Both the position numbers and the translations under genes were made by a program. DNA of 64,000 nt from contig DUCN01000013.1 of assembly GCA_012959805.1 (NCBI GenBank), positions 33,593 to 97,592 on the forward strand. The letters are read 5' to 3'. How positions within the stretch are numbered: position 1 is the stretch's first letter; each line of letters starts with the position of its first letter. Shown in pieces: positions 18,028 through 26,567 of the stretch. Under the pieces are notes generated by a model. That model made no database searches. It had not been told where the DNA came from and saw only the letters and a program-made list of their open reading frames with translations. The DNA comes from Myxococcales bacterium (GTDB lineage Bacteria; Myxococcota_A; UBA9160; UBA4427).

Positions 18028-18906
18028 TCAGGAAGGTCGGTCTCCCGCCAACGTCGTTCGATGCATCAGGCGGAGATGGCCGTCGTAGCCACCTTCGGCA
18101 AAATGCATCGTGCTGCGGTTGTCCCAGATTACCAACATATTCTCTTCCCAGGCATGCCGGTAGACGAATTCTTCTTTCACCATGTGGTCGTAGAGGAATT
18201 TCAGAAGCGTGAAATTTTCTTCAGGAGTGAGCCCCTCGATCGCAACCGTGTAGACGGGATTTACGAAGAGTGACTTCCGGCCGGTGATGGGATGAGTCCG
18301 AACCAGCGGATGACTTTCTGTCTCCTCGGCCTTCTCCGAGATGACGATTTTCATGGTTCGCTGGCGGCTGTCTTTGGCGAGTACGCCTCGTGGGCCGTAA
18401 GCGAATGCCGCGCTGTGGGTGGCTCGAAGCCCTTCGAGCATCGACTGCATTGTGGGCGATAGCGCCTCCCAGGCACGATGCCCGTCCGCGTAGAGGGTAT
18501 TGCCACCGACGGGAGGAATGACCTTCGAATGAAGCAGAGTCCCGCTGGGCGGGCAGGCTTGAAAGCTCCAATCCGAATGCCAGGCGGCACCGAAATTGGT
18601 GGCCTTTTCAAAGGGCTCTCGGCGCAGTTCCAGGATGTTGGGATGGTCGGCCATCGGTTCGATGAAGGGATCGCATCCGAAATCGCCTAAGGCCTGCGTG
18701 AAGGCTTCGAGTTGGCCATGACTCAGCGACTGGTCCGGCAGAATCAAGACGCCATGGCGTGCCCAGGTTTCGCGAACGGTCTTGACGGTTGCGTCGTCGA
18801 GGGCCTTTGCGACGTTGAGTCCGCGCATGATGGCGCCGAACCCATTGTCCAAGCTTTCGATTACGAGCGCGCGGCTATCGGAACTGGACGCGGAGGATCT
18901 TCCCAT
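18028..18906 (-). CDS. TauD/TfdA family Fe(II)/2-oxoglutarate-dependent dioxygenase
   Basis: About 292 residues. The facial triad is visible as HxD in AAWHSDWSFQ and a distal His in WDNRSTMHFAEGG, with the 2-oxoglutarate-binding Arg in LMHRTTLAGDR near the C-terminus. Members hydroxylate taurine, 2,4-D, alkyl sulfates or other carboxylates; the substrate is not predictable here. AGGAG lies nine bases before ATG. It is the last gene of a minus-strand operon (enoyl-CoA hydratase, LLM oxidoreductase, TauD) with gaps of 12-18 bases. Confidence 0.9.
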   Translation of the reverse strand: MGRSSASSSDSRALVIESLDNGFGAIMRGLNVAKALDDATVKTVRETWARHGVLILPDQSLSHGQLEAFTQALGDFGCDPFIEPMADHPNILELRREPFEKATNFGAAWHSDWSFQACPPSGTLLHSKVIPPVGGNTLYADGHRAWEALSPTMQSMLEGLRATHSAAFAYGPRGVLAKDSRQRTMKIVISEKAEETESHPLVRTHPITGRKSLFVNPVYTVAIEGLTPEENFTLLKFLYDHMVKEEFVYRHAWEENMLVIWDNRSTMHFAEGGYDGHLRLMHRTTLAGDRPS

Positions 18907-18918
18907 CTATCGAATCTC

Positions 18919-19962
18919 CTATGACCGGTCTGCATCGCGCATGGACTTGGTGACATGCTTCCACTTCTCTCGGGCGGCTGGGTCAGACCAGGTCTCCGCG
19001 GCAGTATAGGAAGTGACACGCACGTTCGGGGCGAGGTCTCGGTAACGTTCGGCGAGCTTGGGTCCGAGATCATTCCAATTCGACGTGATGATGTATGGCT
19101 CGAGGACTTCGTCGGTCACGAGGGCCAGCATGCCCTTGATGTCGCCGCGTTTTTGATGGGCATGGAGTTCTTCCGAGAGTCCATCGAATCCGTGGTGCTC
19201 AAAGATCGGCGCGTAGGTTCGGGTCGATCCATAGAAGCCGATCATCAGCCGCGCATGTTCCCGTGTCTTGGCGAGATCTTCGTCCGTATCGCCAACGGAA
19301 GTCATGATCGGGCATGAGAAGGTGATGTCTTCGAGAGAGCGGCCCGAGCGAGCCAAACCGACTTCGATCGCTGTGCGCTGTACATCGCGAACATATTCGG
19401 GCGAGTGGAAGGGGTGGACATGGATCCCGTCCGCAATCTCACCGACCAAGCGACTCATGTAGGGGAGCACTGCCGAAATGTAGACCGGGGGATCTGGAAC
19501 CTCGATCGGACCCGGGCTCCACGCCGCGGGCAGCAGTGAGAAGTTGTAGTACTGACCTTCGTAATTTAGCTTCTCTTCGCCGCGATAGGCTCGAAAGATC
19601 GCCTTTACCGACTCCACATATTCCTTCATGCGAGGGCCGGGCGGGGCGAAATCAGCGCTATAGCGTCTTTCGATATGCGATTTGACCTGGCTGCCGAGAC
19701 CTAACACAAATCGTCCACCGGTGGCCGCGGCCAACTCCCAGGCGATTCCCGCGGTGACCATGGGACTTCGCGCAAAGGCGACCGCGATTCCGGTCCCGAT
19801 CTGGATGCGGTCTGTTGCGAGCGCGGAAGCCGTACAAGCCAGATAGGCTGAGCGGCCCGAATCCGTCCACCAGATCGAGCCGAAGCCCGCCTCTTCGAGT
19901 TGGCGTGCGTGCTCCTGGGATTCGGCGAGCCCAGCGGGGTGGGCGATGATGTCCAGTTCCAT
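18919..19962 (-). CDS. LLM-class (luciferase-like) F420-dependent oxidoreductase, TIGR03617-like
   Basis: About 347 residues. Luciferase-like monooxygenase features include the N-terminal ARQLEEAGFGSIWWTDSGR, IQIGTGIAVAFARSPM and GGRFVLGLGSQVKSHIERRY. This arrangement fits the TIGR03617 subgroup, whose members are predicted to use coenzyme F420 or FMN. An F420-using enzyme would be notable in a Gram-negative, but the cofactor cannot be proven from sequence. AAGGGAG precedes the ATG. It is the middle gene of the minus-strand operon with the dioxygenase. Confidence 0.85.
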   Translation of the reverse strand: MELDIIAHPAGLAESQEHARQLEEAGFGSIWWTDSGRSAYLACTASALATDRIQIGTGIAVAFARSPMVTAGIAWELAAATGGRFVLGLGSQVKSHIERRYSADFAPPGPRMKEYVESVKAIFRAYRGEEKLNYEGQYYNFSLLPAAWSPGPIEVPDPPVYISAVLPYMSRLVGEIADGIHVHPFHSPEYVRDVQRTAIEVGLARSGRSLEDITFSCPIMTSVGDTDEDLAKTREHARLMIGFYGSTRTYAPIFEHHGFDGLSEELHAHQKRGDIKGMLALVTDEVLEPYIITSNWNDLGPKLAERYRDLAPNVRVTSYTAAETWSDPAAREKWKHVTKSMRDADRS

Positions 19963-19980
19963 TGTCGGTCTCCCTTCGTT

Positions 19981-20790
19981 CTATTTCGGGTCCTTGAAGT
20001 CGGGGGCACGCTTCTCGAAGTTTGCGCGAATTGCTTCGACCTGGTTGTCGCTCCCGATGAGTTTGACCTGGAGTTTCGTTTCGAGTTCGAGGCCCGTTCG
20101 CTCATCCGCGTGCCAGGCTTCTTCGAGCAGTCGCTTGCCGGAACGAATTGCGTCCGGGGATTTGCTCGCGATTTCAGTCGCGAGCTCCATGGCGGCTTCG
20201 AGTGGATTTTCGGAAACGTGCGTGACGAGTCCGAGTTCCTTGGCGGCCTGACCGTCGAGGATTCGCCCGGTGAAGGTGAGTTCCTTGGCGACATCGAGGG
20301 AAACCAGATTGCGAAGGGTTTGGGTAATCCCGACGTCGGGGATGAGTCCCCATTTGATCTCGAGAACCGACATGCGCATGTCGGGCGCGGCGAATCGAAT
20401 ATCGGGTCCAAGCGCGATCTGTGCGCCGGCTCCGTAGGCGACACCATGAATGGCGGCAATCACGGGAACCGGGAGTCGCTTCCAGAGAAGAGCTGCGGTC
20501 TGGGCGAGATTCCCGGGAAGCGCGTCGGGCTTTGAGATTGGGATGTTAGAGGAGCGCTCCGAGCCCGAACCGCTCATCTTTTGGAAGCTTTCCATGTCGA
20601 GCCCGGCGCAAAATGCACGACCGTTGCCCGAGAGTACGATGGCTCGAATTTCCGAATTGTCGGCAAGCGAGGTGCCCGCCTCGGAGATGGCTAGCCACAT
20701 CTTCTGGTTGATGGCGTTCATTTTCTCGGGACGGTTCAGACGGACGTCCGCGACATGATTGTTGATATCGATTGTGACAAGCTCAGTCAT
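19981..20790 (-). CDS. Enoyl-CoA hydratase/isomerase (crotonase) family protein
   Basis: About 269 residues from ATG 20790; a longer frame upstream (to 20841) has no homology. The two oxyanion-hole regions are NGRAFCAGLDMESFQ and AAIHGVAYGAGAQIALGPDIR, and the usual C-terminal helix follows. LEIKWGLIPDVGITQTL (Glu and Asp in the active-site loop) resembles the Glu/Asp pair of dienoyl-CoA isomerase- and hydratase-type crotonases. It is the first gene of the operon continuing into the LLM enzyme and dioxygenase. Confidence 0.9.
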   Translation of the reverse strand: MTELVTIDINNHVADVRLNRPEKMNAINQKMWLAISEAGTSLADNSEIRAIVLSGNGRAFCAGLDMESFQKMSGSGSERSSNIPISKPDALPGNLAQTAALLWKRLPVPVIAAIHGVAYGAGAQIALGPDIRFAAPDMRMSVLEIKWGLIPDVGITQTLRNLVSLDVAKELTFTGRILDGQAAKELGLVTHVSENPLEAAMELATEIASKSPDAIRSGKRLLEEAWHADERTGLELETKLQVKLIGSDNQVEAIRANFEKRAPDFKDPK

Positions 20791-20889
20791 TCTGGTTCTT
20801 CCTTCTCTTGGGCTTCGTCTAGACGATGGACACGAATTCATTCGTGAGCGAGGCCGATAGTATCCCGGCGCGATGGGATGCCGAGTATA

Positions 20890-21075
20890 TCAGAAAACAC
20901 ATCCGACCATCGACGACACCTTGACGCGGGCAAGCGCCTTGAGTTTATCTTCGCCGATCTTTGCCATGAGTCGAAGCGGTTCGGGAACGGCGCCGCGCAA
21001 CTTGTTCGTGACTTTGAGGATCCGGTCGACGATGAATCCGACTTGTTGGTCCTGGATGCCTGGGATTCTCGACAT
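20890..21075 (-). pseudogene. Truncated carboxymuconolactone decarboxylase (AhpD-like) family fragment
   Basis: 61 residues. MSRIPGIQDQQVGFIVD, then GAVPEPLRLMA, matches the N-terminus of CMD/AhpD-like proteins of ~180 residues, and LKALARVKVSSMVGC matches the segment just before the active-site Cys-x-x-Cys. The ~25 residues normally between these parts are missing. The frame ends with TGA exactly where the second Cys of the motif would be (GCVF-stop). Translation past the stop does not resemble the family. I therefore read this as a remnant and not as a selenocysteine codon. Confidence 0.5.
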
Positions 21076-21127
21076 GCTGTCTCCCTATGTGACGATGATT
21101 GTGGCGATCACGGTCTTGGAAATTCTT

Positions 21128-21559
21128 TCACGAATTGGATGCGCGGTCCTCGCGGTAGATCCGGTAGGCAATCAGGGGCACGGCGATGCCGGGGAGATAG
21201 ACGCCGGGTAGATCGAGCAGCCAATGGTTATGACCAAGCGCCCCCCGAAGTGTGTCGTATGCATGCACGAGCGCATGAGCGGCAAGGAAGACGCCGCTGA
21301 TCGCGAGGAGTGGAAAACGATCGCGCCGAATGAAGAACGCCCATACGAGCGCCGCGCCCGCTGCAAGAAAGGCACCGCCGATATCGCGAACGAAATGCGG
21401 ATTGAATGGTCCCGTATCGGGAATGGCGGCGGGCAGATCCGTGTACCAGTGCATCGGCCCGGCGAGCATCCAGAGTGCGTTGGCGATGCTCCCGACGCCA
21501 ACAAAAAGGACAAACCAGAGCATGGGGCCCGGGCGATCAGAAGTTGTGGATCGATTCAT
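21128..21559 (-). CDS. Small integral membrane protein, four predicted transmembrane segments
   Basis: About 143 residues. Hydrophobic stretches occur around residues 12-32 (MLWFVLFVGVGSIANALWML), 58-75, 83-98 and 113-132, giving four membrane spans; conserved-looking polar residues include HWYTDLP and HFVRDIGGAF. I do not recognise a named family. It precedes the carboxymuconolactone fragment by 52 bases on the same strand. Confidence 0.65.
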   Translation of the reverse strand: MNRSTTSDRPGPMLWFVLFVGVGSIANALWMLAGPMHWYTDLPAAIPDTGPFNPHFVRDIGGAFLAAGAALVWAFFIRRDRFPLLAISGVFLAAHALVHAYDTLRGALGHNHWLLDLPGVYLPGIAVPLIAYRIYREDRASNS

Positions 21560-21657
21560 TCTTCATGGACTCCGTGTCGTCAGAGTGATCGTGCCGGGCG
21601 AGGTGATCTGAGCCGTGCGATCTCAAGGAGGAGGAATCGGCGCCAAAGGGTTCCCGG

Positions 21658-22659
21658 TTATTTGAGAAGTTGCGCGGTGTCCTCGTAATCGATGAGTCCT
21701 AGGCGGCCACCGTCTTTTTGGCTGTAGGAGCGGAAGCCGAGAAGCGATTGAACGCGTTCGGGGAGTTTCCTGGCTGTTTCGAGGCTCGTCGTGAGCTGGT
21801 GATTTTCTTCTGAGCGCAGCCAACCGAGCACGAAGCCCGCGTGAAGTCCGACGCGCCATTCGTCCTTCGACGAATTGGGACCGCCGCCGTGGATGATCTT
21901 GCCACTGTAGAGGAGCGCGCTTCCCGCCTTCATGGTCGCGCGATCAGTTTGGTCCGGGCGGGTCGGCGGATTGTGTCCGGGCCAGCGATGACTGCCAAGA
22001 GCGACGACGGTCGCGCCGTTCTCTTCGGTGAAGTCCGTGAGTGCGAAGAGGGCCGTGATGGTGGTTTCGTGATCCTCACCCACGGCACTTGGCCAGTTGA
22101 GCTCATCACGATGGAGGGGCTGGGGAGTTTCGTTCGGCCCGATGCAGATTAGCTGTCCCGTGTTCAGGTAATAGTTGTTCGCGCCGAGGTAGTGGTCGCC
22201 GAGTTTGGTATAGAGGGGGTCACAAAGGAGTGTCACCCAGGCCGAGCTCTTCTCGCAGAGTCCCGTAATGCGCTTTGTTTCCACCCCGTGAAAGTTGTCC
22301 CAGAAGGGATGCTCCGCGCCGGCGGTACCCCGTCTGTGGCGGGCGACCGAGGGCATGAGTTCACGACGGAGGGCTTCGAGGAGATCTGGAGAGATGAAGT
22401 CATCCACGATCACGCAACCGTCGTCGTTGATGGCGGCCCAGATCTTCGAGGGGGCGCAATTTCGGTTCAAATGGCGGAGTTCGGGCACGAGCAGGTCTCT
22501 CCATCGTTTTTCACGCTGCCGCAGATCGACCGGGAAGCTACCGCAATTCTGCCGATGGCCGAGCCCGGCAACACCAGATGTGGTGTATTTCGGCGTCAAA
22601 TATTGTTTCGGATTGTGAATCTTCTTCCCTTCAAGGGTGGGCGAGCGTATGCTCACCAT
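21658..22659 (-). CDS. Phytanoyl-CoA dioxygenase (PhyH) family protein
   Basis: Up to 333 residues. Non-heme iron ligands are visible in QPLHRDELNWP (HxD) and the distal His in GKIIHGGGPNSS; an Arg follows in EWRVGLHAGF. PhyH enzymes hydroxylate acyl-CoA or other substrates with Fe(II) and 2-oxoglutarate. Homology starts at about residue 70 (AINDDGCVIVDDFIS), so the real start may lie inside; the annotated ATG overlaps the divergent promoter region of the next gene. Substrate unknown. Confidence 0.85.
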   Translation of the reverse strand: MVSIRSPTLEGKKIHNPKQYLTPKYTTSGVAGLGHRQNCGSFPVDLRQREKRWRDLLVPELRHLNRNCAPSKIWAAINDDGCVIVDDFISPDLLEALRRELMPSVARHRRGTAGAEHPFWDNFHGVETKRITGLCEKSSAWVTLLCDPLYTKLGDHYLGANNYYLNTGQLICIGPNETPQPLHRDELNWPSAVGEDHETTITALFALTDFTEENGATVVALGSHRWPGHNPPTRPDQTDRATMKAGSALLYSGKIIHGGGPNSSKDEWRVGLHAGFVLGWLRSEENHQLTTSLETARKLPERVQSLLGFRSYSQKDGGRLGLIDYEDTAQLLK

Positions 22660-22723
22660 GGTGGGCTCATCGCTACGCCCCTGCGGGATTGCCGCAGTGC
22701 GTCGGTGTACGGGGGAAGCGTCA

Positions 22724-23998
22724 ATGACGATTCACGGAGTGGCGGAAGCGCCGTTCTGGCCGGTGGTTCGCGCCTTCGAGCGGCAGCTCGACTCGACGGG
22801 CGGTGGAGCGGCGGTCTGCGTATATCACGAAGGCCGCAAGGTCGTCGATCTCTGGGGCGGCGTCCGCGACGAAGAAGAACGTCCGTGGCGAGAAGACACA
22901 ATGGCCATGTCTTTCTCGACGTCTAAGGGAATCACGTCGACACTTCTGCATATCCTCGCGGATCGTGGCCTGCTGAAGTACGACGACCCGGTCGCCCACT
23001 ACTGGCCCGAGTTTGCCCAGGGCGGCAAGGGCGCCATCAGTGTTCGCGACTTGATGACGCATCGCGCCGGACTCTCGAGACTGCGCCCGCTGCTCGATCA
23101 TGGCGAACGAATTCTCGACTGGGACTACATGGTGAAGGCGATGGAACGCGCCGAATCGAAGCCGACCGCCCATAGCGCCTATCACGCTTTGACTTATGGG
23201 TGGCTGACAGGCGAGCTGATCCAGCGCATTACGGGGAAGAACCTCGAAAAAGTCATTCGCGAAGAATTGGCGGAGCCGTTAGGCCTCGACGGTCTCTATA
23301 TCGGTGCGCCGCCAGAGGCCGTCTCGCGGGCGGCACAGCTCTCGGGTCGCCCCGGTTCGAGTCGGCCCGGGCTGATGAGCAAGATCTTTTCCGAGGTCAC
23401 CGCGGATGCAGTGACATTCTTCCATCGAATGATCGGCTCGCCCCTCGACATGCGACACATGCTCGATGCCTTGGTGCCTCCCGGCGATGCCGATGCGCTC
23501 TGGCACGACCGTATCCTCGAAAAACCGGTTCCGGCGGTGAACGGGTTATTTACGGCTCGGTCGCTGGCACGGCTCTATGCGGCCATTGCAGAAGGGGGAA
23601 CCCTTGACGGTACGGAGCTTCTCTCGCCGGAAATGATTCCCGTGATGGGCAGGGTGCACGTCGAAACGCGTGACCGGGTGATTCCCATCAAGATGGGCTG
23701 GAGGCTTGGCTATCACACGGCGTTCACGACACGGGGGTCGCTGGCTTCGGCCTTTGGCCACTTCGGTTTTGGCGGGTCGGGCGCGTGGGCGGATCCGACG
23801 AAGCGGCTTTCGGTGGCGATGGTGAATAACCGTCTTGGCGGGACGCCGTTTGGTGATATGCGGATTGCGTCGATTGGGAGTGCGGTGGTGACGGCGGCGA
23901 AGCGTCTTCCGAAGATATCGGCGGGTGCAGGGCGTTGGAAGTCGGCATCAGCCTATGAAGCGTCGGCCGAGCGATTGCGTTCAGTCGTTCTGTCCTAG
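22724..23998 (+). CDS. Serine hydrolase of the beta-lactamase (class C/EstB) fold
   Basis: About 424 residues from ATG 22724 (GGGGGAAG upstream). The catalytic Ser-x-x-Lys is STSK (65-68) in AMSFSTSKGITSTLL, and the second motif Tyr is in ALTYGWLTGELIQRI. C-terminal FGHFGFGGSGAWADP replaces the Lys-Thr-Gly box with a His-containing one, as in esterases of this family. It more likely cleaves an ester or amide than a beta-lactam. No signal peptide is seen. It is divergent from PhyH with a 64-base gap. Confidence 0.87.
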   Translation: MTIHGVAEAPFWPVVRAFERQLDSTGGGAAVCVYHEGRKVVDLWGGVRDEEERPWREDTMAMSFSTSKGITSTLLHILADRGLLKYDDPVAHYWPEFAQGGKGAISVRDLMTHRAGLSRLRPLLDHGERILDWDYMVKAMERAESKPTAHSAYHALTYGWLTGELIQRITGKNLEKVIREELAEPLGLDGLYIGAPPEAVSRAAQLSGRPGSSRPGLMSKIFSEVTADAVTFFHRMIGSPLDMRHMLDALVPPGDADALWHDRILEKPVPAVNGLFTARSLARLYAAIAEGGTLDGTELLSPEMIPVMGRVHVETRDRVIPIKMGWRLGYHTAFTTRGSLASAFGHFGFGGSGAWADPTKRLSVAMVNNRLGGTPFGDMRIASIGSAVVTAAKRLPKISAGAGRWKSASAYEASAERLRSVVLS

Positions 23999-24087
23999 CA
24001 ATGGCGTGAGCGCTGGCGTGGCGGTGGACGGTTTTATCGTCGCACCGCAAATGTAACGACTCAGTTGAAGTACCGGTTCTGAAATGC

Positions 24088-24126
24088 AAAGGACGCCCGG
24101 ATCGAATCCGGGCGCCCTTTGGTTTT
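24088..24126. terminator. Bidirectional rho-independent terminator
   Basis: A strong GC-rich hairpin: GGACGCCCGGAT pairs with ATCCGGGCGCCC across a short loop. It is flanked on the left by AAA and on the right by TTTGGTTTT, so it can terminate transcripts from both strands. It separates the plus-strand serine hydrolase from the minus-strand gene that ends at 24160. Confidence 0.8.
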
Positions 24127-24159
24127 CTCGGCGTGAACGCCTAGATCAGACCTCAGGTC

Positions 24160-24447
24160 CTAGGCCTTGATGTTCGCGCTCGCTGCCTTTACGGTCTTGA
24201 CGATTCGGCCGGCGACCTTGTACGGGTCGGCGTTGCTGGCGGGGCGGCGATCTTCGAGCCATCCCTCCCCCGATCCGTCGTGTATCACCGCATGGAACAC
24301 GATGCGCAGGATTTTCTCTGTACTTCGAACATTCTTTGCGGTCGCCATGCGAAAAGGCACGGTTGCGGAAAACTTCAAGCGAAGATGGTCGAATGGCAGC
24401 GGTGGGAGAGCGGTAGGATTCGCCGCCCGGGACACCGGGCTCATCAA
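24160..24447 (-). CDS. Small hypothetical protein
   Basis: Up to 95 residues; an internal ATG would give 62 residues beginning MATAKNVRSTEKILRIV. The middle LRIVFHAVIHDGSGEGWLEDRR and the lysine-rich tail KVAGRIVKTVKAASANIKA look like real coding sequence, and it ends just before the terminator. I recognise no family. No good ribosome binding site is visible for either start. It lies directly downstream of the membrane hydrolase operon on the same strand. Confidence 0.4.
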   Translation of the reverse strand: MMSPVSRAANPTALPPLPFDHLRLKFSATVPFRMATAKNVRSTEKILRIVFHAVIHDGSGEGWLEDRRPASNADPYKVAGRIVKTVKAASANIKA

Positions 24448-24471
24448 TCGACTGTCCTTTTCAGCAGTCTA

Positions 24472-25656
24472 CTAGATCTCCAATTGCCCACCGCCCGCTC
24501 CTCCGCGAACACCTGATCGAATCCAACTCATCATCTCGTGTACATGTTTGATCACGAAATCGGGGTCCTCGTAGGGGAACATGTGCCCCGTACCTTCTGG
24601 GGCGTGCGCTAGCTCGCCCTGCGCAGACAGGCGAACGTATTCCTGGGGCGATAAGGCGAGGCCGTCGAAGAGATTGCCGATCTGCCGCTCGCTGAAACGG
24701 AGCTCGGAAGCGAGTTGTTCACGTAGCGCGTCGTGCGATTCGGGCGCGATGATCTCGCGCAGTGGAATATCGCCTAACGCACCTTCGCCGACTACGAGGT
24801 CGAAGGGAGACTGCGCTGCGGTCCAGAGTGCTGAGCTGCTGCTCAAATGCGTTCGCGGTCGGGCGTGTTCGAGTCGAATCTGGTCCTCCATTCCCGCGAA
24901 CTCCTTGGTGACGCCGAGTTCCATGGCTCCCTGATCCATGGCACGACGGCGCCAGCCGAGTCCGAATAGGCAGGCCAGTGCGGCCTTTCGAGCTGCCGAC
25001 CGGATTGGGCCAAAAGACATGTTTCCGGCGTAGGTCAAATTCCAAGGTGGAGTCGCATCGAGTAGGAGCACGCCGGAGACGAGTTCCGGATGCATGTGCG
25101 CAAAATTGGCGGAAAATAGACCACCAAAGGAGTGGCCGACCATGAGGAAGCGCCCTTTCTCGCCGGCGCTTTGTAGTAAGCGGAAGAGTTCGTCGGCTTC
25201 GCGGGGAATGGTTCGAGGAAAGGGGCCGGCTTGACTCCATCCACTTCCTGCACGATCAAAGAGAATTGATCGCGTCTCCTCTTTCATTCGGCGATGTAGA
25301 TGATGCATGAGCAGGCCCTGACCATGACCGCCGGCAACCCAGATGATCGGCACGCCATCGCCGGCCTCGCCTTCGGCGAGGATGTGCATCTCGAAGCTGC
25401 CGACACTAATCATTTGGCCTGGCGGAGGCAATCTCTTCGCCGAACGCCTCACGCGAAACAAGTGATAGAGCGCACCCGCCGATAGAATGCACCCGGTGAC
25501 CGCGATTAGGCCGCCGAACGCGATCGTGCCCCAATGATCTCCAGTTTGAAACGTCACCATCCCGAAGCCTGCGACTAACAGTCCGACGAGGAGACCCGCC
25601 CAATCTAGACTGAAAAATGCACATAGAATCCCTTTGTAGCGCCCCGGGTGGGTCAT
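24472..25656 (-). CDS. Membrane-anchored alpha/beta hydrolase
   Basis: 394 residues. Two N-terminal hydrophobic spans (residues ~10-32 and 40-62) are followed by an alpha/beta-hydrolase domain: GVPIIWVAGGHGQG (oxyanion side), the nucleophile elbow VGHSFGGLFSANFAH, and the terminal catalytic His in GTGHMFPYEDP. It should act at the cytoplasmic membrane on a hydrophobic ester or amide. The start overlaps the end of the PAP2 gene upstream by ATGA, so the two are coupled. Confidence 0.82.
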   Translation of the reverse strand: MTHPGRYKGILCAFFSLDWAGLLVGLLVAGFGMVTFQTGDHWGTIAFGGLIAVTGCILSAGALYHLFRVRRSAKRLPPPGQMISVGSFEMHILAEGEAGDGVPIIWVAGGHGQGLLMHHLHRRMKEETRSILFDRAGSGWSQAGPFPRTIPREADELFRLLQSAGEKGRFLMVGHSFGGLFSANFAHMHPELVSGVLLLDATPPWNLTYAGNMSFGPIRSAARKAALACLFGLGWRRRAMDQGAMELGVTKEFAGMEDQIRLEHARPRTHLSSSSALWTAAQSPFDLVVGEGALGDIPLREIIAPESHDALREQLASELRFSERQIGNLFDGLALSPQEYVRLSAQGELAHAPEGTGHMFPYEDPDFVIKHVHEMMSWIRSGVRGGAGGGQLEI

Positions 25657-26567
25657 TGGAATTTCCCCTGGTTCGAATTGTCATTTCGTTGAAGACGAGA
25701 GTGCCAGAAAGCAAACGCCAAGAAGGCGGCGCCCGACGAAAATAGGACGTCCGAGGCGTAATGGGCGCCGGCAACGACACGGCCGGTCGCCACTCCGAGT
25801 CCCCAGCCGGCGACGACCACGGCAATGAGTATTCGCAGGCCGTGACTGCGTGGGCCAGGCAAGAGGACCAGCGGCAAGAGTACCCAGCCGAGGGCCGCGT
25901 GTCCGGACGGGAACGAGCTGGCGTCCGTCACGCCCTGCGGTAGGTACCAGGGCGAAAAATTCGCAAAGCTTGCATCCAGGTCGCGAAAGCGAACACGCCC
26001 CCAGAGAGGTTTGATCGTCTGAACGAAGATCAGCACGTTGACGACGGCGATGCCGACCGTGATTCGGGCATAACGACTAATCCTGTCGCTAAAGCGATAG
26101 GTTCGCGTTGCGACATGGAGGACCAGTAGCGAGACCGCCAGGCCTAGCCAGAACCATTGGCCGAATTCTGCAAACCAGTCGAAACTGCCAACGAGCGCGC
26201 TGTAGAACAGCGCGCTGGCGTAGTATCCGATCAGCGAAGTCATCGCGATCATGAAGATCCAGATGGGAATCTCGAGGGCGAGGCGGCGGCGCGCATGATT
26301 GGTGTGAATCACGAAGAGCGCAAAGACGATGGCTGCGAGCCCAGGGATCTCTCCGTAGCTTTCGGTCAGAATCCCGAAGCGCGACTCGTCATCGACTACC
26401 GCTTGCGAAATGGACAGATCGCTGAAGGCAAAGAAGATGGCGAGTCCCGTCCATATCGAGGCAAGGGCGATCAGCCCAATTCTGGGTATCTGATTGCTAT
26501 TGCGGCGTGAATACAAGTTCGAGTTGGATTCGGGCCGGTCCCTGTCCGATCGTGTGCTTTCGCTCAT
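25653..26567 (-). CDS. PAP2-family membrane phosphatase
   Basis: About 304 residues with six or so hydrophobic segments. The three acid phosphatase motifs are present in modified form: KPLWGRVRFRD (C1), SSFPSGHAALGW (C2, PSGH exact) and GRVVAGAHYASDVLF (C3, with His and Asp). These enzymes dephosphorylate phosphatidate, undecaprenyl pyrophosphate or lipid A-type substrates at the outer face of the inner membrane. It overlaps the downstream membrane hydrolase by ATGA and the decayed serine hydrolase upstream. Confidence 0.85.
   Translation of the reverse strand: MSESTRSDRDRPESNSNLYSRRNSNQIPRIGLIALASIWTGLAIFFAFSDLSISQAVVDDESRFGILTESYGEIPGLAAIVFALFVIHTNHARRRLALEIPIWIFMIAMTSLIGYYASALFYSALVGSFDWFAEFGQWFWLGLAVSLLVLHVATRTYRFSDRISRYARITVGIAVVNVLIFVQTIKPLWGRVRFRDLDASFANFSPWYLPQGVTDASSFPSGHAALGWVLLPLVLLPGPRSHGLRILIAVVVAGWGLGVATGRVVAGAHYASDVLFSSGAAFLAFAFWHSRLQRNDNSNQGKFQ

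Noticed and set aside
20887..20890. TGA read as selenocysteine in an AhpD-like protein
   Set aside because: Sequence after the TGA does not continue the family, and part of the domain before it is already missing.
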